This document shows positions 47,763 to 64,000 of a stretch of 64,000 bases of DNA, one piece after another. Location of the stretch: assembly GCA_014284505.1 (NCBI GenBank), contig JAAFYY010000001.1, forward strand, positions 1,798,001-1,862,000, read 5' to 3'. Origin of the DNA: Streptacidiphilus sp. 4-A2. Lineage in GTDB: Bacteria; Actinomycetota; Actinomycetes; Streptomycetales; Streptomycetaceae. The translations under genes and the position numbers were made by a program. Position 1 is the stretch's first letter. Every line of letters starts with the position of its first letter. The notes beneath the pieces are model-generated. The model saw only the letters and a program-made list of their open reading frames with translations. It was not told the origin of the DNA and ran no database searches.

Positions 47763-50700
47763 ACGGACCCGTGACCGACCGGCGGACCACGTCCGACCTG
47801 CTCGGCGAGCACTGGTGGAAGCTGCTGGAACTGTCGGCGGCGAGCTGTGGCGAGCAGGACGGCTTCCTCAGCCTCGGCGGCACCTCCTGGGCCGCCGTCC
47901 GGCTCAGGGCACTCGTGCGCGAGCACCTGGGCGCCGAGATCCCGCTGACGCTGCTGCTCAAGGACAATGTCTCGCTGGCGCGGCTGCGCGAACACCTGGC
48001 GGCCGCCCCCGGGGCGGAGCCCGGAGCGGGCCGCGCGCAGGACGGCCCGGCCGGCCCGCGTCCGGCCGCGGTCCACACCCGTTCCCGGCTCGCCCCCGCG
48101 CAGCGCCGGATGTGGATGTTCGGCCGGATCCATCCCGACTCCGCCGCTTACAACGTGGTGGCCGCGCTCCGGCTGCGCGGGAGTGTCCGGCTCCCCGAAC
48201 TCCGGTCAGCACTGGCCGATGTGACTGCCCGTCATGACGCACTCCGGGCCTGCGTCGACCAGTCCCGGCCCCACCCTGGCTCCGCCGAGGGCGAGCCGCA
48301 GCTGGTCTACGCCGACACCGTGCACTCCGAGCTGCGGGTGAGCACGACCGAGGCAGCCCTCGACGGCGTCATCGACGCCTTTGTCCGGGAGACGGCCGAA
48401 CGCCCGCTCCCGATGACCCAGGCACCCATGTGGAACGTGGCACTGCTGCGCTCGCGTACCGCCGAGGACAGCTGCCTGGTGCTCTCGCTGCACCACATGA
48501 TCTCCGACCAGCACGCGCTCGACCTGCTGCTGGCCGACCTCGCCGCGGCCTACACCGCGCGGTGCGGTGCGGACGGCGGTCCGGCGCGGCTGCCTGCCGC
48601 ACCCCGGTTCGCGCAGCACGCGGAGGCAGAGGCCGACGCGGTGGGCGACGCCCGCTGGACGGCGGACCTCGACCACTGGCGGGAGCTGCTCGGCGACGCG
48701 CCGCGCGACTCCTCGCTGCCCTTCCTGCTCCCGGCCCCCGACCGGCCTTCCTTCGCCGGACTGACCCACGCCCGGCCGCTGGGCCAGGAGCGCAGCGAGC
48801 GGATGTCGGCGTTCGTCCGCGACCACGCGGTCACCCCGTGGTGCTGGTGCTCTCCTGTGTGGCCTTTGTGCTGGCGGCCTGGTCGGGCCGGGCCGGCGTG
48901 GTCCTGGGCATGCCCGCCTCCCGCCGGCGCAGCTCGGACGACGACGGCCTGGTCGGGTTCCTGGTCGAGAGCCTGCCGGTGCGGATCGACCTGGAGGGGC
49001 ACGCCGACTTCGCCGCGCTGCTGCGCCATGTCAGGGACCGGCAGGTCGAGGCGCTGGAGCACGGTACGCCGACCTTCGACGCGATCGTCGAAGCGCTGGT
49101 GTGCCCACCCGGCCCACCGGCAACCCGCTCTTCCAGGTCTGGGTGAACGATCTCAGCGGCATCGCCCCCGCGCCGTCGATGCCGGGCCTCGACACCGAGC
49201 TGGTCGACACGCCGGGAACCGCGGCCCTGTTCGACGCGAACTTCTACCTCCGGCGCTCGGACTCCGGCTACCGGCTCGACCTGGTGCGCTCCCTGGACCG
49301 GGTACCGGCGGAGGTCGCGGACGAACTGGCGGACCAGTGCCTCGCGGTGCTCGACCAGGTGCTGGAACGGGCCGACACCCCTGACCGAGCTGGACCTGGT
49401 CACCGGCCGGGGCCGGGCCGCGGGCGCCGACCTCGGACTGCCACTGCCCGCGCCCGTCGCGCCGGGGCCCGGAGCCGGCATCGTCGAGCAGGTGCTGGCC
49501 GCCGCGGCGCGGCACCCCGCGGCGCCCGCCCTGCTGGCGGCGGACGGCACGGCCGTACCGTACAGCTGGCTGGCCGAGCAGGTCGGGACCCTGACCGCCC
49601 GGCTGACGGCGGACGGCGTGCAAGCCGGCAGCGTGGTCGCCGTGGAGGCGGCCCGGGGCCCCTGGCTGCCGGTGGCGCTGCTCGCGGTGTGGCGCACCGG
49701 AGCGGTCGCCGCCCTGCTGGACGGCACCCTCCCGGCGCTGCGCCTGGCCGCCTGCTCGCGACCTGCTGCGCCCGCTGCGCGCACTGCGGCTGCACACCGC
49801 CGCGGACCAGGCCCCGGAGCTGCTGGCCGGCGCCACGACGCCCCGTACGCTGCCCGGCGCGAGCCATGTGCTGTTCACCTCCGGCACCTCCGGCACGCCG
49901 TCCGCGGTGGTGGTGCCGCGCGGGGCACTGGAGGCCGCGCTGGCCTGGTACGAGGAGGCCTACGGCGCGCGGAGCACCGACCGCACGGCGCTGCTGGCGG
50001 GCCTGGGACACGACCCGGTGCTGCGCGACCTGTTCGTGCCGCTGAGCCGGGGCGGATCGGTCGTGCTGCCGCCGGAAGGCGCGGCGGGCCGGCCGGGCGA
50101 GCTGCTGGAGCTGCTGCACAGCCGCGCGGTGACCCTGCTGCATGCCACCCCGCGCTGCTGGAGCTGCTGGTCGCCGGGCACACGGAGCGGCCCGGCCTGC
50201 GGCTGGACGCACTGCGGCTGGTCATGTCCGGCGGTGCTCCGCTGACCACCGGCCTGGTCCGGCGGCTGCGCGGGCTCACCCAGGCAGCCGTCGTCAACGC
50301 CTACGGGGCGACCGAGACCCCGCAGATAGCGGCCCACCACCTGGTCGCGCACCGCTACGGACCGGTGGCCGCGCCCGGACCGGACGAGACGACGGTCCCG
50401 GTCGGAGCGGGTGCGGCCGGTTCCCGTGCGGTGGTCCTGGCTCCCGACGGCAGTCCGGCCGGGATCGGGCAGCGCGGCGAGATCCTGATCCGCGGCGCCC
50501 TGCTCGCGCGGGGGTACCTGGACGGCTCCGGACCGCAGCAGCGGTTCGTGGCCGACCCCGGGGGCGTACCGCACGCGGGCGCCTACCGCACCGGGGACCT
50601 GGGCAGGCTCGACCCTGCGGGGCGGGTGCATGTCGAGGGCCGGATGGACCGGCAGGTGTCGGTGAACGGCTACCGGGTCGGCCTGGAGGAGGTCGAGGGC

Positions 50701-51352
50701 GCCGCTCTGCGGCATCCGGACGTCCTGCGGGCCGCCGCCGCGCTGACGGAGGACGGCAGGCTCGCGGTATGGGTCGTGGCGCGTCCCGGCAGCACGCTGA
50801 CCGAGGCCGCGCTGCGCCGTCAGCTGTCGGCGCTGCTGCCGCCGCTGGCCGTGCCCTCCCTGATCGTGCCGGCCGACGGACTGCGGGTGGACGCCAACCA
50901 CAAGGTGGTGGTCGATCCGGCCACGCCCGCCACGCCCATTGCGCCCATTGCGCCCGCCGCGAAGAACGACACCGCGGACCCGGCCCGGCCGCCCCTGGCC
51001 GCCGGTTCGGCCGCCGCGGTCCTGGCCGCGCAGCTCCGTGCCCTGACCGGGCGGGACATCGACCCCGACGAGAACTTCTTCGACATCGGACTGAACTCGA
51101 TGACCCTGCTGCGGCTCCACGAGTCGCTGCGGCACGCGCTGCCGGACCAGCCCGCGATCACCGGACTCACCGTCACCGACCTGTTCACGCACCCGAGTCC
51201 GCGGGCGCTGCTGCGGTTCCTGTCCGACCGGAGCACCGGGGACGAAGCAGCACGGCACCGCCGCACCGGCGTGAGCATCGCCGACTTGAACAACGCCGGA
51301 GAACGCCGCAGGGCGATCCGCCGACGCATCCACCACGAGGGGCGAAGCACCC

Positions 51353-51356
<4 letters not shown>
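47759..51356 (+). CDS. NRPS module PCP-C-A-PCP with degenerate A domain
   Basis: GTG 47759. A carrier-like domain comes first ([19 protein letters not shown]), then a condensation domain ~48085-49370 ([35 protein letters not shown], HHxxSDQ). The adenylation domain ~49480-50930 is unusual: A3 reads [15 protein letters not shown], lacking the usual Lys-Gly, and A4 has [18 protein letters not shown] instead of FDx[22 protein letters not shown] and ANHKVVVD are present. A last PCP near 51030-51200 has [17 protein letters not shown], followed by a Arg-rich docking-like tail. Breaks near 48830, 49105, 49385, 49760 and 50155 are bridged. The substrate is not predictable. Confidence 0.88.
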
Positions 51357-56912
<5,556 letters not shown>

Positions 56913-56913
<1 letters not shown>

Positions 56914-59212
56914 TGGCGGGACACCGGCACCGCACCGACACCGACAAAGGTCCCGGCCCCCGGCCGGCCCACCTGCTCGGGCTCGCTCCCGGCTGGGGAT
57001 CTGGCGGCTGACGGCGCTGCGCGGCGCGGGCATGCCCTTCGACTGGCTCCAGTCCCTCACCGCCGCCGACGGCTCGCCCGCCGGGAGCGGCGGAGCCGGC
57101 CGGTTCCTCGCCGAGCAGCGCTTCCTGGAGGCGCTCGCCTGGCAGAACCCTGCCGCCATGCGGAACTGGGTGGCCCGGCACGCCGCGGCGCTGCGGGACG
57201 GCGAGGAGCTGTCGCGCGGCGCCAAGCGGGAGGCGCTGCTGGCCCGTTACGCACAGCGCTACTGCGCGAAGAACGACACCATCGGGTTCTTCGGCCCGGT
57301 CGCCTGGGCCCGCTTCGACGAGCGGGCGGCGGGGCTGCGGCAGACCGGGGCAGCGGAATCCGCAGCCGGAGCTCGCACTTCGAGACCTGGGCACTGGAGG
57401 CCCTGGCCGGGACGTGGAGCGAGGACGCCTCGCTGACCCCGTACCTGCCGGTGCGCCTGCACCCGGCGGTGTACTTCGACGGCGCGGCGATCCACCGCCC
57501 GTGGCGGCCGCCGGAGCAGGCCGGGGCCCTCGCCGCAGCCGTGCTCGCGGCGGTCGCCGCCGGGGGTCACCGGCCGCGCCCTGCTCGCGGCCGCCGAGGG
57601 CGGGTTCTCCGCCGCCGAGGCGGCCGCGGAGTTCGACCGGCTGCGCGGCCTGGGCGTGCTCGACGTCGGCTTCACCGTGCCGCTGGACGAGCCCGGAGCT
57701 GCGGCTGCGCGAGCAGCTCGGGCGGATCCCCGACCCGGAGGCCGCCCGCGCCCCGCTGGAGCAGCTGGATCAGCTGGACCGGCTGCGCCGGACGGTCGCC
57801 GCGGCCGCCGGCGACCCGCTCGGCACCCACGAGGCGCTCGAGGAACTCGGCAACTACCTGGGGGAGGCGGCGGGCCGGACCGCCGCGCGCGAGAAGCGGC
57901 AGACCCTGTACGGCCGCTCGTTCCTCTACCAGGACAGCCGCCGGGACCTCGATGTCACCATCGGCGGGGACCTGGTGGACGCGCTGCGCGCCCCGCTCGC
58001 GATCCTGCTGGACAGCGCGCGCTGGCTGGCCGCCGAGGCCGCGGAGGCGGTGTCGGAGCAGGTGCGGGCCCGCTTCCGGGAGCTGCGGGCCCGCTCGCAG
58101 GACGTGCGGCTGAGCGAGCTGTACCTGGGCGTGGCGGACGTACTCGCCGGCGCGCCGGGCACCGTCGTCGACGAGGTGTCGGAGGACTTCCGGCTGCGCT
58201 GGGCCGAACTCCTGGACGCCGCGGACCGGACCGCCGGGGGATCCTCCGACGGCGAGGTGCGGCTGAGCACGGACCGGATCGCCCCGCTCGCGGCCGTCCT
58301 CTTCCCGCACCGCCGCCCGGCGTGGTCCGGTGCCCGCTATCACAGTCCTGACCTGATGCTGGCCAGGACCGGCGGCCCGGACGGACCCGTCCAGTGGGTC
58401 CTCGGGGAGCTGCACGTCGCGCTCAACACGCTGGAGAGCCGGGTCTTCCACACCCAGTCCGACGACCGGGACGAGCTGCGTGACGCGGTCGCGGCGGACA
58501 TGGGCACAGGGCGCGTACTCGCCCTGCAGCCCAACGACTCACCCGAGGTCACCCCGCGCACCTATCCCCCGCTGGCGGTGCATGTCCCTGGTGCCTACGC
58601 CTACTGGTCGTTCGGCCGCGACTCCGGGGCCCCGGAGGGGCGGTCACCTGGCCGGCGACCGCGCTGCGGGTACGCGAGGACGGCGGCACGCTGACGGTGG
58701 AGCCGCCGGACGGCTCGTGGTCCGCCTCCGTCACCGAGGTACTCGGCGAGTTCCTGACCGCGCTGGTGGTGAACCGGTTCCAGCTCCGTCCCAAGGGCGC
58801 CCACGCCCCCCGGGTGCTCCTGGACGACCTGGTGATCTGCCGCGAGAGCTGGCGCATCCCGGTCGCCGAGCTGGAGGCCGCGGCCCGCAAGCCCGGCACC
58901 CTGGCCGCCGAGCTGGCGGCCAGGGGGGTGCCCCGGCATCTCTTCGCCCGCACCCCGGCCGAACCGAAGCCGTTCTATGTGGACCTGGAAGCCCCGCTGC
59001 TGGTCCGCAATCTGCAACGGGCGATCCGGCTGGCCGCCGCAGGAGAGGGGCTGTGCCTCGACCTCGGGGAGATGCTGCCGGGCCCGGAGCACCTGTGGCT
59101 CGCCGACCAGGACGGCGGGCAGTGCACCGCGGAGTTCCGGCTGGTGGCAGTGGACGAGGCAGAGCCGCAGACAGTGGCCATGACCGCCATGACCGATACA
59201 AGGAGAAGCTGA
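56913..59212 (+). CDS. LanB-like lantibiotic-dehydratase-family protein
   Basis: ATG 56913 overlaps the PKS stop. The ~766-residue protein has the Lant_dehydr_N pattern: WRLTALRGAGMPFDWLQSL, FLEALAWQNPAAMRNWV, LLARYAQRYCAKNDTIGFFGPVAWARF, LPVRLHPAVYFDGAAIHRPW, RQTLYGRSFLYQDSRRDLDV and MLARTGGPDGPVQWVLGELHVALNTL. It is full length for the dehydratase-like part and has no SpaB-C elimination domain. LanB-type enzymes use glutamyl-tRNA or add amino acids from aminoacyl-tRNA to peptides. Inside an NRPS/PKS operon with no precursor nearby, it may add a residue to a carrier-bound or released chain (inference). Breaks near 57000, 57365, 57570, 57690 and 58640 are bridged. Confidence 0.82.
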
Positions 59213-60047
59213 ATGACCATGACGACCCATTGGCGGGTACTGCGGCAAGGCGTCCCGGCCGGCCCCGGAGCGCCCGGCACCGTAGTCGCGGTGGACTTCG
59301 GGAAGAGCCGGTCGGAGGCGGGATTCGCCGATCTCCTGGCCCATCTGGACCCCGCGTACACCGTGCTGGAGACCGTGCCCCCGGCCTTCGGCGTGCACGA
59401 CCCCGAGGCGCTCTCGCCCGAGACCTACACCCTGGGCTGGACCGAGGCGCTGGCCGAGGACGGCGCACCGGTCCACGCCGTACTCGGCTACTGCATGGGC
59501 GCCGCACTGGCGCGGGCCGGGCGGCGCGGCTGGCCACCCGGCAGACGGTGCCGCCCGCGGTGATCCTGGTCGACCCCGAACTCCCGGTGCCGGAGAGCTT
59601 CTTCGCCCAGTTCGCCGGCTCCGTCGAGAACCTGGCCGACGAACTGACCGAGGACGAGCTGGCGCAGTCCCTCGCACGCGGGCGACAGGCGGTGGACAGC
59701 GCCGACCCCGCCGAGGCCTGCGCCACCCTGACCGGCCTCTACCAGGAGCTGTCGCTGCTGGCGTTCACCCGGGCCGAGCTCGGGCCCGAGCTCGCCGCCG
59801 AGGCCGCCGAGCGCTTCGACCGCTTCCTGGCCTACCTGCTGGCCGCGAGCCGCAGCACCACCCCCCTTCGAGCCCGGCACACGTCGCCGTCACCTCCGCC
59901 GTCCCCGGTGCCGCCGCGCGCCACGCCGAGCAGCACCAGTCCTTCGACGTACCCCGCCTGGACCTGCTGCGCCACCCCGGCGTGGGCCAGGCCCTGTCCG
60001 AACTGCTGCGTGCCCACGCGCAGTCCCCGTCCCCCGAGAAGGCCTGA
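59213..60047 (+). CDS. Alpha/beta hydrolase (trans-acting thioesterase-like) with Cys elbow
   Basis: ATG 59213 directly follows the LanB-like stop with AGGAGAAG upstream. TVVAVDFGKSRSEAGFADLL, the elbow HAVLGYCMGAALA (G-Y-C-M-G, Cys nucleophile), PPAVILVDPELPVPESFF, and after a break near 59868 VAVTSAVPGAAARHAEQHQSFDVPRLDLLRH with a likely His. About 278 residues. A cap region around FTRAELGPELAAEAAERF is helical. It is probably a second free-standing thioesterase or acyltransferase that edits or releases carrier-bound intermediates. Another break near 59520 is bridged. Confidence 0.72.
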
Positions 60048-60048
60048 G

Positions 60049-61042
60049 ATGCCGCAGCTGAACGCCTCGGAGCAGAACACCCTGGCGGTGGACGTCCGCG
60101 ACCTGCGCGGCGTGTCTACGAGACCCGGGGGTGGCGCGGCCCGCGCACCAGCCGGACCGCGCTGGACGAGGTGAACCTCCAGGTCGCCCACGGCGAGGTG
60201 CACGGCCTGCTCGGCCCGAACGGCGCGGGCAAGACCACGCTGGTCAAGATCCTGGCCACCACCCTGCTGCCGACCTCGGGCACGGTCCGGGTCTACGGCC
60301 ACGACGTGGTGGCCCAGGCCGCCGCCGTGCGCCGGGAGATCGGCCTGGTCCTCGGCGGGACCGCGGCCTCTACCAGGGACTGACGGCACGTCAGAATCTG
60401 AGTTACTGGGCGGCCCTGCAGAAGCTCGACCGGAAGGAGACCGAGCGCCAGCTCAAGGACGTGCTGGAGCGCTTCGGTCTGGCGGACCGCGCCGACGTCA
60501 AGGTCGAAACCTTCTCGCGGGGCATGAAGCAGCGCCTCCACCTGGCCCGGGGCCTGGTCGGACACGCCCGCCTGATCATCCTCGACGAGCCGACCATGGG
60601 CATGGACCCGGTCGCCGCCCGCGCCTTCCGCGACCTGGTCCGGGCGATGCGGGACGAGGGCAGGACGCTGCTGCTGGCCACCCACGACATGGCCGAGGCC
60701 GAGGAACTCTGCGACCGGGTGACCCTGGTCAACGAGGGGCGGATCCTCACCACCGAGTCGCCCGAGGCGCTCAGCACCCTGATGTCGCGTCACGGGCACA
60801 TCGACGTCGAGGAGGCCCCGGAAGCGCTGCTCAAGGAGATCGCCGGCCTCGACGGCATCGCCTCCGTCGAGCCCGCGGAGCAGGGCGCGGCCCGGATCCG
60901 GCTCCAGGACGGGGACGCCGCGGGCAGGGTGCTCTCGCTGCTGGTGGCAGCCGGAGTGACCCGCATCAGGACCGGCCGTCCCAGCCTGGACGACGTCTAT
61001 GTGGACATGCTCGGCGAACGCGGTCTGAAGGTGTCGGCATGA
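60049..61042 (+). CDS. ABC transporter ATP-binding protein
   Basis: ATG 60049. Walker [17 protein letters not shown], the Q-loop region [13 protein letters not shown], signature [15 protein letters not shown], Walker [14 protein letters not shown] and switch His [14 protein letters not shown] are all present. About 330 residues with a C-terminal ~90-residue extension typical of daunorubicin-resistance (DrrA)-type exporters. Breaks near 60112 and 60362 are bridged. It overlaps the first permease gene by four bases. Confidence 0.93.
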
Positions 61043-61806
61043 GCGTCTTCACCGCGGCCTTCCGGCTGCAACTGACGATCTTCCTGCACGCGATCGGGCG
61101 GGTGTCCATCGTCATCGCCCTGCCGTTCCAGGTCCTCATCTTCATGTCCATCACCCGCTACGGCGGCCGCCCGGGCCTGGACCAACAGGCCGTACTGGCA
61201 CCGGCGCTGGCCGGCGTGTGGACCATGTCGCTGATGCTGGCGGGCGACATCATCGACTCGGACCGCTGGAGCGGGGTGCTCGATGTGGTGCTCTCGGCGC
61301 CCGCCTCGTTCTTCGCGAACCTCCTGGGCCGCTGCGCCGCCGTCGGCGCCCTCGGCCTGGTGTGCTTCGGCGAGTGCTGGGTGTGCGCCACGGTCTTCTT
61401 CGGCGCCGACCTGTCCTTCAGCCACCCCGGCTGGTTCGCCGCCGGACTGCTCGCCACCTGCCTGGCCACGGCAGCCACCTCCACCGTGATGGCCACCGTG
61501 TTCGTCCTCGGCCGCACCGCGCTGGCCTTCAAGAACGCCCTCAACTATCCGATCTACGTCCTGGGCGGAGTCTTCGTGCCCATCGCGGTCCTGCCCGGAT
61601 GGCTGCACCCGCTGTCCCGGATGATCTTCCTCTCCTGGAGCGCCGACCTGCTGCGCGCCGCCGCCGCGCCCGGACCGATGCGCGAACCCTGGCTGCAACT
61701 GACGGCGATCCTGCTGCTCAGCGCGGCCACCCTGGGCGCGGGCATCTGGTGCGCCCGTCTCGTCCTGAACCGGATCCGCAGCACGGGCCGGGTGATGGCC
61801 GCATGA
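61039..61806 (+). CDS. ABC-2 type permease, first subunit
   Basis: Intact 255-residue frame with six hydrophobic helices (TIFLHAIGRVSIVIALPFQVLIF, VWTMSLMLAGDII, WFAAGLLATCLATAATSTVMATVFVL, ALNYPIYVLGGVFVPIAVLPGWL and others). The proline-containing segment before LPGWLHPLSRMIFLSW is the ABC-2 signature position. It forms the membrane channel with the next gene and the ATPase, and would export the NRPS/PKS product. Confidence 0.92.
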   Translation: MSVFTAAFRLQLTIFLHAIGRVSIVIALPFQVLIFMSITRYGGRPGLDQQAVLAPALAGVWTMSLMLAGDIIDSDRWSGVLDVVLSAPASFFANLLGRCAAVGALGLVCFGECWVCATVFFGADLSFSHPGWFAAGLLATCLATAATSTVMATVFVLGRTALAFKNALNYPIYVLGGVFVPIAVLPGWLHPLSRMIFLSWSADLLRAAAAPGPMREPWLQLTAILLLSAATLGAGIWCARLVLNRIRSTGRVMAA

Positions 61807-62609
61807 CCGGCGCGCTCACCTCCCGACTGGCCATCACGCGCAAGGCGGCCGGCCTCGGCTTCGCCGAGTACCGCGCGAGCTACACCCTGCGGTCCTGGAT
61901 CTTCGGCTGGGGACTGCGCCTGGTCTTCCAGGTGATCTTCTTCGCGACCATCGGCAAAGTGGTCGGCGGCGAGGACACCGTCCGCTATCTGGCGATCGGC
62001 AACATCGTCGGGGTCGGCACCATCGAGTCGGCCGCCTCGGTCCTGTCCATCGTGCGGGACCGCCGCAACGGCACCATGTCGCTGCTGATCGCGGCCCCCG
62101 GCGACCACCTGGTCGCCCTGCTCAGCCGGGGTCTGGACAATGTGCTCGCCGGATTCATCAGCTCCATGGCCGTCATGCTGGTCATCGTCCCGGTCTTCGG
62201 AATCCCGCTGCCGGGGGCGGCCACCCTGGCCGTCGCGCCCATCATCGCGCTGGTCTGCTTCTCGGTGTACTGCTACGGCGCGTTCATCGGGGCCATCGTG
62301 ATGCGCTTCCCCAACGCGGGCTGGGGCGCGCTCAACGTCTCCTACCTGCTGCTGATGGCCTTCACCGGCATCGACGTGCCGGTCTCCTACTGGCCCGGCG
62401 CCATCGGCGGCCTGACCGCGCTGTTCCCGGTCACCCACGGGCTGAGCGCGCTGCGGCACCTGCTCGCCGGCGCCCCGGCCGGCAGCGTCCTCGGCCAGGT
62501 CGCGCTGGAGGCGGCGGTGTCCGTCGGCTGGCTGGCCGCCGCGGCACTCCTGCTGGCCGTACTCATCAAGCGGGACCGGCGCAGCGGCGGACTCGACACC
62601 TCCCGCTGA
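61803..62609 (+). CDS. ABC-2 type permease, second subunit
   Basis: Intact 268-residue frame starting MTGALTSRLAITRKAAGLGFAEYRASYTLRSWIFG. Six helices, including RLVFQVIFFATIGKVVGG, NVLAGFISSMAVMLVIVPVFG, TLAVAPIIALVCFSVYCYGAFIG and ALEAAVSVGWLAAAALLLAVLI, with VSYWPGAIGGLTALFPVTHGLSAL as the ABC-2 signature region. It overlaps the preceding gene by four bases and completes a heterodimeric exporter. Confidence 0.92.
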   Translation: MTGALTSRLAITRKAAGLGFAEYRASYTLRSWIFGWGLRLVFQVIFFATIGKVVGGEDTVRYLAIGNIVGVGTIESAASVLSIVRDRRNGTMSLLIAAPGDHLVALLSRGLDNVLAGFISSMAVMLVIVPVFGIPLPGAATLAVAPIIALVCFSVYCYGAFIGAIVMRFPNAGWGALNVSYLLLMAFTGIDVPVSYWPGAIGGLTALFPVTHGLSALRHLLAGAPAGSVLGQVALEAAVSVGWLAAAALLLAVLIKRDRRSGGLDTSR

Positions 62610-62624
62610 CACACAGGAGACCTC

Positions 62625-63646
62625 ATGAACATCACCACCCACGAGGCGGGCGGCATCGAGGAGCTCGGGGCGGAACTCCGCGGCACACTGCGGGCGCCCG
62701 GCGGCACCGCGCACCTCGTCGCCGAGGTCGCCCGGCTCGAACTGGCCGAGACCCTGCGCGGGACCCAGGTCCGCTACGTCCTCGCCCGCGCGGACGGCGG
62801 CCGCTGCGTCGGGGTACTGCCGGTGTACCGCACCACGGCGGCCCTCCGCCGGGGATCGCCGGTCTCGCGGCGGAACGGGCCGGAGAGCCGGTCCACCTGC
62901 TCGGATCACCCGGCGCCGTCGGCAGCCACCTGGCCGTCGACCTGGACCTGGACCCGGCCGGACGCGCCGCCTGCGCCCGCCTGCTGCTGGAACACGGCCT
63001 GCGCATCGCGGACCGGGACGGCCAGGGGCCGGTGCTGCTGCCCTACCTCGACGCCGACCGGCTGGCGCTGCTGCCACCGTCCTGGGCGGAGAGGGCCGTT
63101 GCCCGCTCCGAGCCCGTGGCCGTGCTGGACGTCAGCTGGAACAGCTTCGAGGAATATGTCGCCGCGCAGGGGCAGACCCGCCGCCGGAGCATCCGCCGGG
63201 AGCGGCGCCGCTTCCTGGAGAGCGGGATCGTGGTGACCGAGGAAGACGTGCTGGACGTCTGCGAGGAGATCGCGCCGCTCGTCTTCCAGGTCGAGCAGCG
63301 CTACGGGCGGGCCACCACGGCGGAGCAGCTCGAGTTCTACCTCACCGGACTCGGGCTCGCCATGGACGACAGCGGCTTCGCGCTGGTCGCCCGGCGCGGC
63401 ACCGGGATCGTGGGGGCCGTGGTCGTCCAGGCACTGGACGACGAGTGGGTGCTCCGCTGCTGGGGGTGCGACTACGCCCGCACCGACCGCGAGTTCATCT
63501 ACTTCAACATGGCCTTCTACGAGACCGTCGGGCGCGCCACCGCACGCGGGGTCCGGCGCATCCGGGTGGGCCCCGAGTCCATCGACATGAAACTCACCCG
63601 CGGCTGCACGGTCGACGAGCTGCACACCCTGAGCCTGCTCCGCTGA
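62625..63646 (+). CDS. GNAT/FemAB-like acyltransferase
   Basis: ATG 62625 (MNITTHEAGGIEELGAELRG) follows AGGAGACCTC. The C-terminal half is the clearest: VLDVSWNSFEEYVAAQGQTRRRSIRRERRRFLESG, LEFYLTGLGLAMDDSGFALVARRGTGIVGAVVVQALDDEWVLRCWGCDYARTDREFIYFNMAFYETVGRAT and GVRRIRVGPESIDMKLTRGC. That pattern belongs to the BioF2-like/FemAB-type acetyltransferase superfamily, which transfers acyl or aminoacyl groups, often from aminoacyl-tRNA or CoA. About 340 residues. Breaks near 62845 and 62880 are bridged. Combined with the LanB-like protein it could mean tRNA-dependent tailoring (inference). Confidence 0.75.
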
Positions 63647-63703
63647 CCGGCGGACGCCGACCGCACCCCCACCCAGTGAACAACCCCGACGTGGAGAACC
63701 CCC

Positions 63704-64000
63704 GTGGATTTCAGCCTCTTCTACTTCGCCGACGAGTCCCAGGACGAGCAGGACCGCTACCGCCTGCTCATGGAGGGCGCCCGCTTCGCCGACACCCACG
63801 GCTTCACCGCCGTGTGGACGCCCGAGCGGCACTTCCATCCCTTCGGCGGCGGATATCCCAATCCGGCGCTGACCAGTGCCGCCGTGGCCGCTGTCACCGA
63901 GCGGGTCGCCATCCGGGCCGGCAGCGTGGTGGCCCCCCTGCACTCGCCGGTGCGGATCGCCGAGGAGTGGTCGGTGGTGGACAACCTGTCGCACGGCCGG
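63704..64000 (+). CDS. Luciferase-like monooxygenase, MupA/Atu3671 type (3' partial)
   Basis: GTG 63704, after GTGGAG, begins VDFSLFYFADESQDEQDRYRLLMEGARFADTHGFTAVWTPERHFHPFGGGYPNPALTSAAVAAVTERVAIRAGSVVAPLHSPVRIAEEWSVVDNLSHGR. That is the start of the FMN-dependent luciferase-like monooxygenase family found free or embedded in NRPS/PKS modules, often hydroxylating carrier-bound chains. The gene continues beyond the window. The 99 visible codons are intact. Confidence 0.92.
   Translation, partial: MDFSLFYFADESQDEQDRYRLLMEGARFADTHGFTAVWTPERHFHPFGGGYPNPALTSAAVAAVTERVAIRAGSVVAPLHSPVRIAEEWSVVDNLSHGR

Overview
The window looks like chromosomal DNA of a streptomycete-type actinomycete (Streptomyces, Kitasatospora or a close relative). 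GC and third-position GC are very high, GTG starts and ATGA/GTGA stop-start overlaps are common, and it carries a cvnABCD conservon, an AfsR/SARP regulator and large NRPS/PKS genes. Many genes of more than about 600 bp contain one or more single-base breaks, mostly at short G/C runs, and the protein continues in another frame after each break. I treat these as sequence errors and annotate through them. Gene ends are firm where a start, stop or overlap is visible; internal junctions are approximate.

Layout. 1-7.2 kb: the 3' part of a sigma-factor-like/CAP fusion gene, a SigE-type ECF sigma factor with a membrane protein, three small membrane proteins, a secreted protein and an aldo/keto reductase. 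7.2-8.1 kb: no convincing gene. 8.1-10.9 kb: conservon cvnABCD. 11.0-11.6 kb: a DUF4937-like protein.

11.9-21.8 kb: the most novel locus. One plus-strand operon encodes an acyl-CoA-dehydrogenase-like flavoprotein, a divergent DUF692/MNIO enzyme, its partner protein, a precursor made almost entirely of 13 tandem FGPGTVVMKGE-type units, a hairpin, an MFS exporter, a nitroreductase-like flavoprotein, a class II asparagine-synthetase-like amidotransferase, a PrpF-like isomerase and a dihydroorotase-like amidohydrolase. I read it as a RiPP cluster with a cysteine-free, multi-core precursor. A convergent SARP/NB-ARC/TPR regulator follows at 21.9-25.0 kb.

25.2-27.9 kb: a 42-residue secreted peptide gene, translationally coupled to SdpA-like and SdpB-like genes, then a double-GNAT protein. 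Three heptamer repeats at 11-bp spacing, of SARP-box type, lie between the regulator and the peptide gene.

27.9-64.0 kb: an NRPS/PKS cluster running off the right edge. Minus-strand operons encode E1-alpha, E1-beta and a stand-alone lipoyl domain (2-oxoacid-dehydrogenase type), an SGNH hydrolase, an XRE/NB-ARC regulator, a cupin, a nucleotidyltransferase-like protein, GalE, a PatB-like PLP enzyme, a beta-hydroxyacid dehydrogenase, a BacA-like prephenate-decarboxylase relative, ferredoxin, P450, an amidohydrolase and an alpha/beta hydrolase. The plus-strand operon encodes PCP-TE, C-A(Gly)-PCP, PCP-C-A-PCP, KS-AT-KR-DH-ACP, a LanB-like dehydratase-family protein, a second alpha/beta hydrolase, a three-gene ABC transporter, a GNAT/FemAB-like protein and a luciferase-like monooxygenase. 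A 42-bp element shared by two intergenic regions probably co-regulates two of the minus-strand operons.
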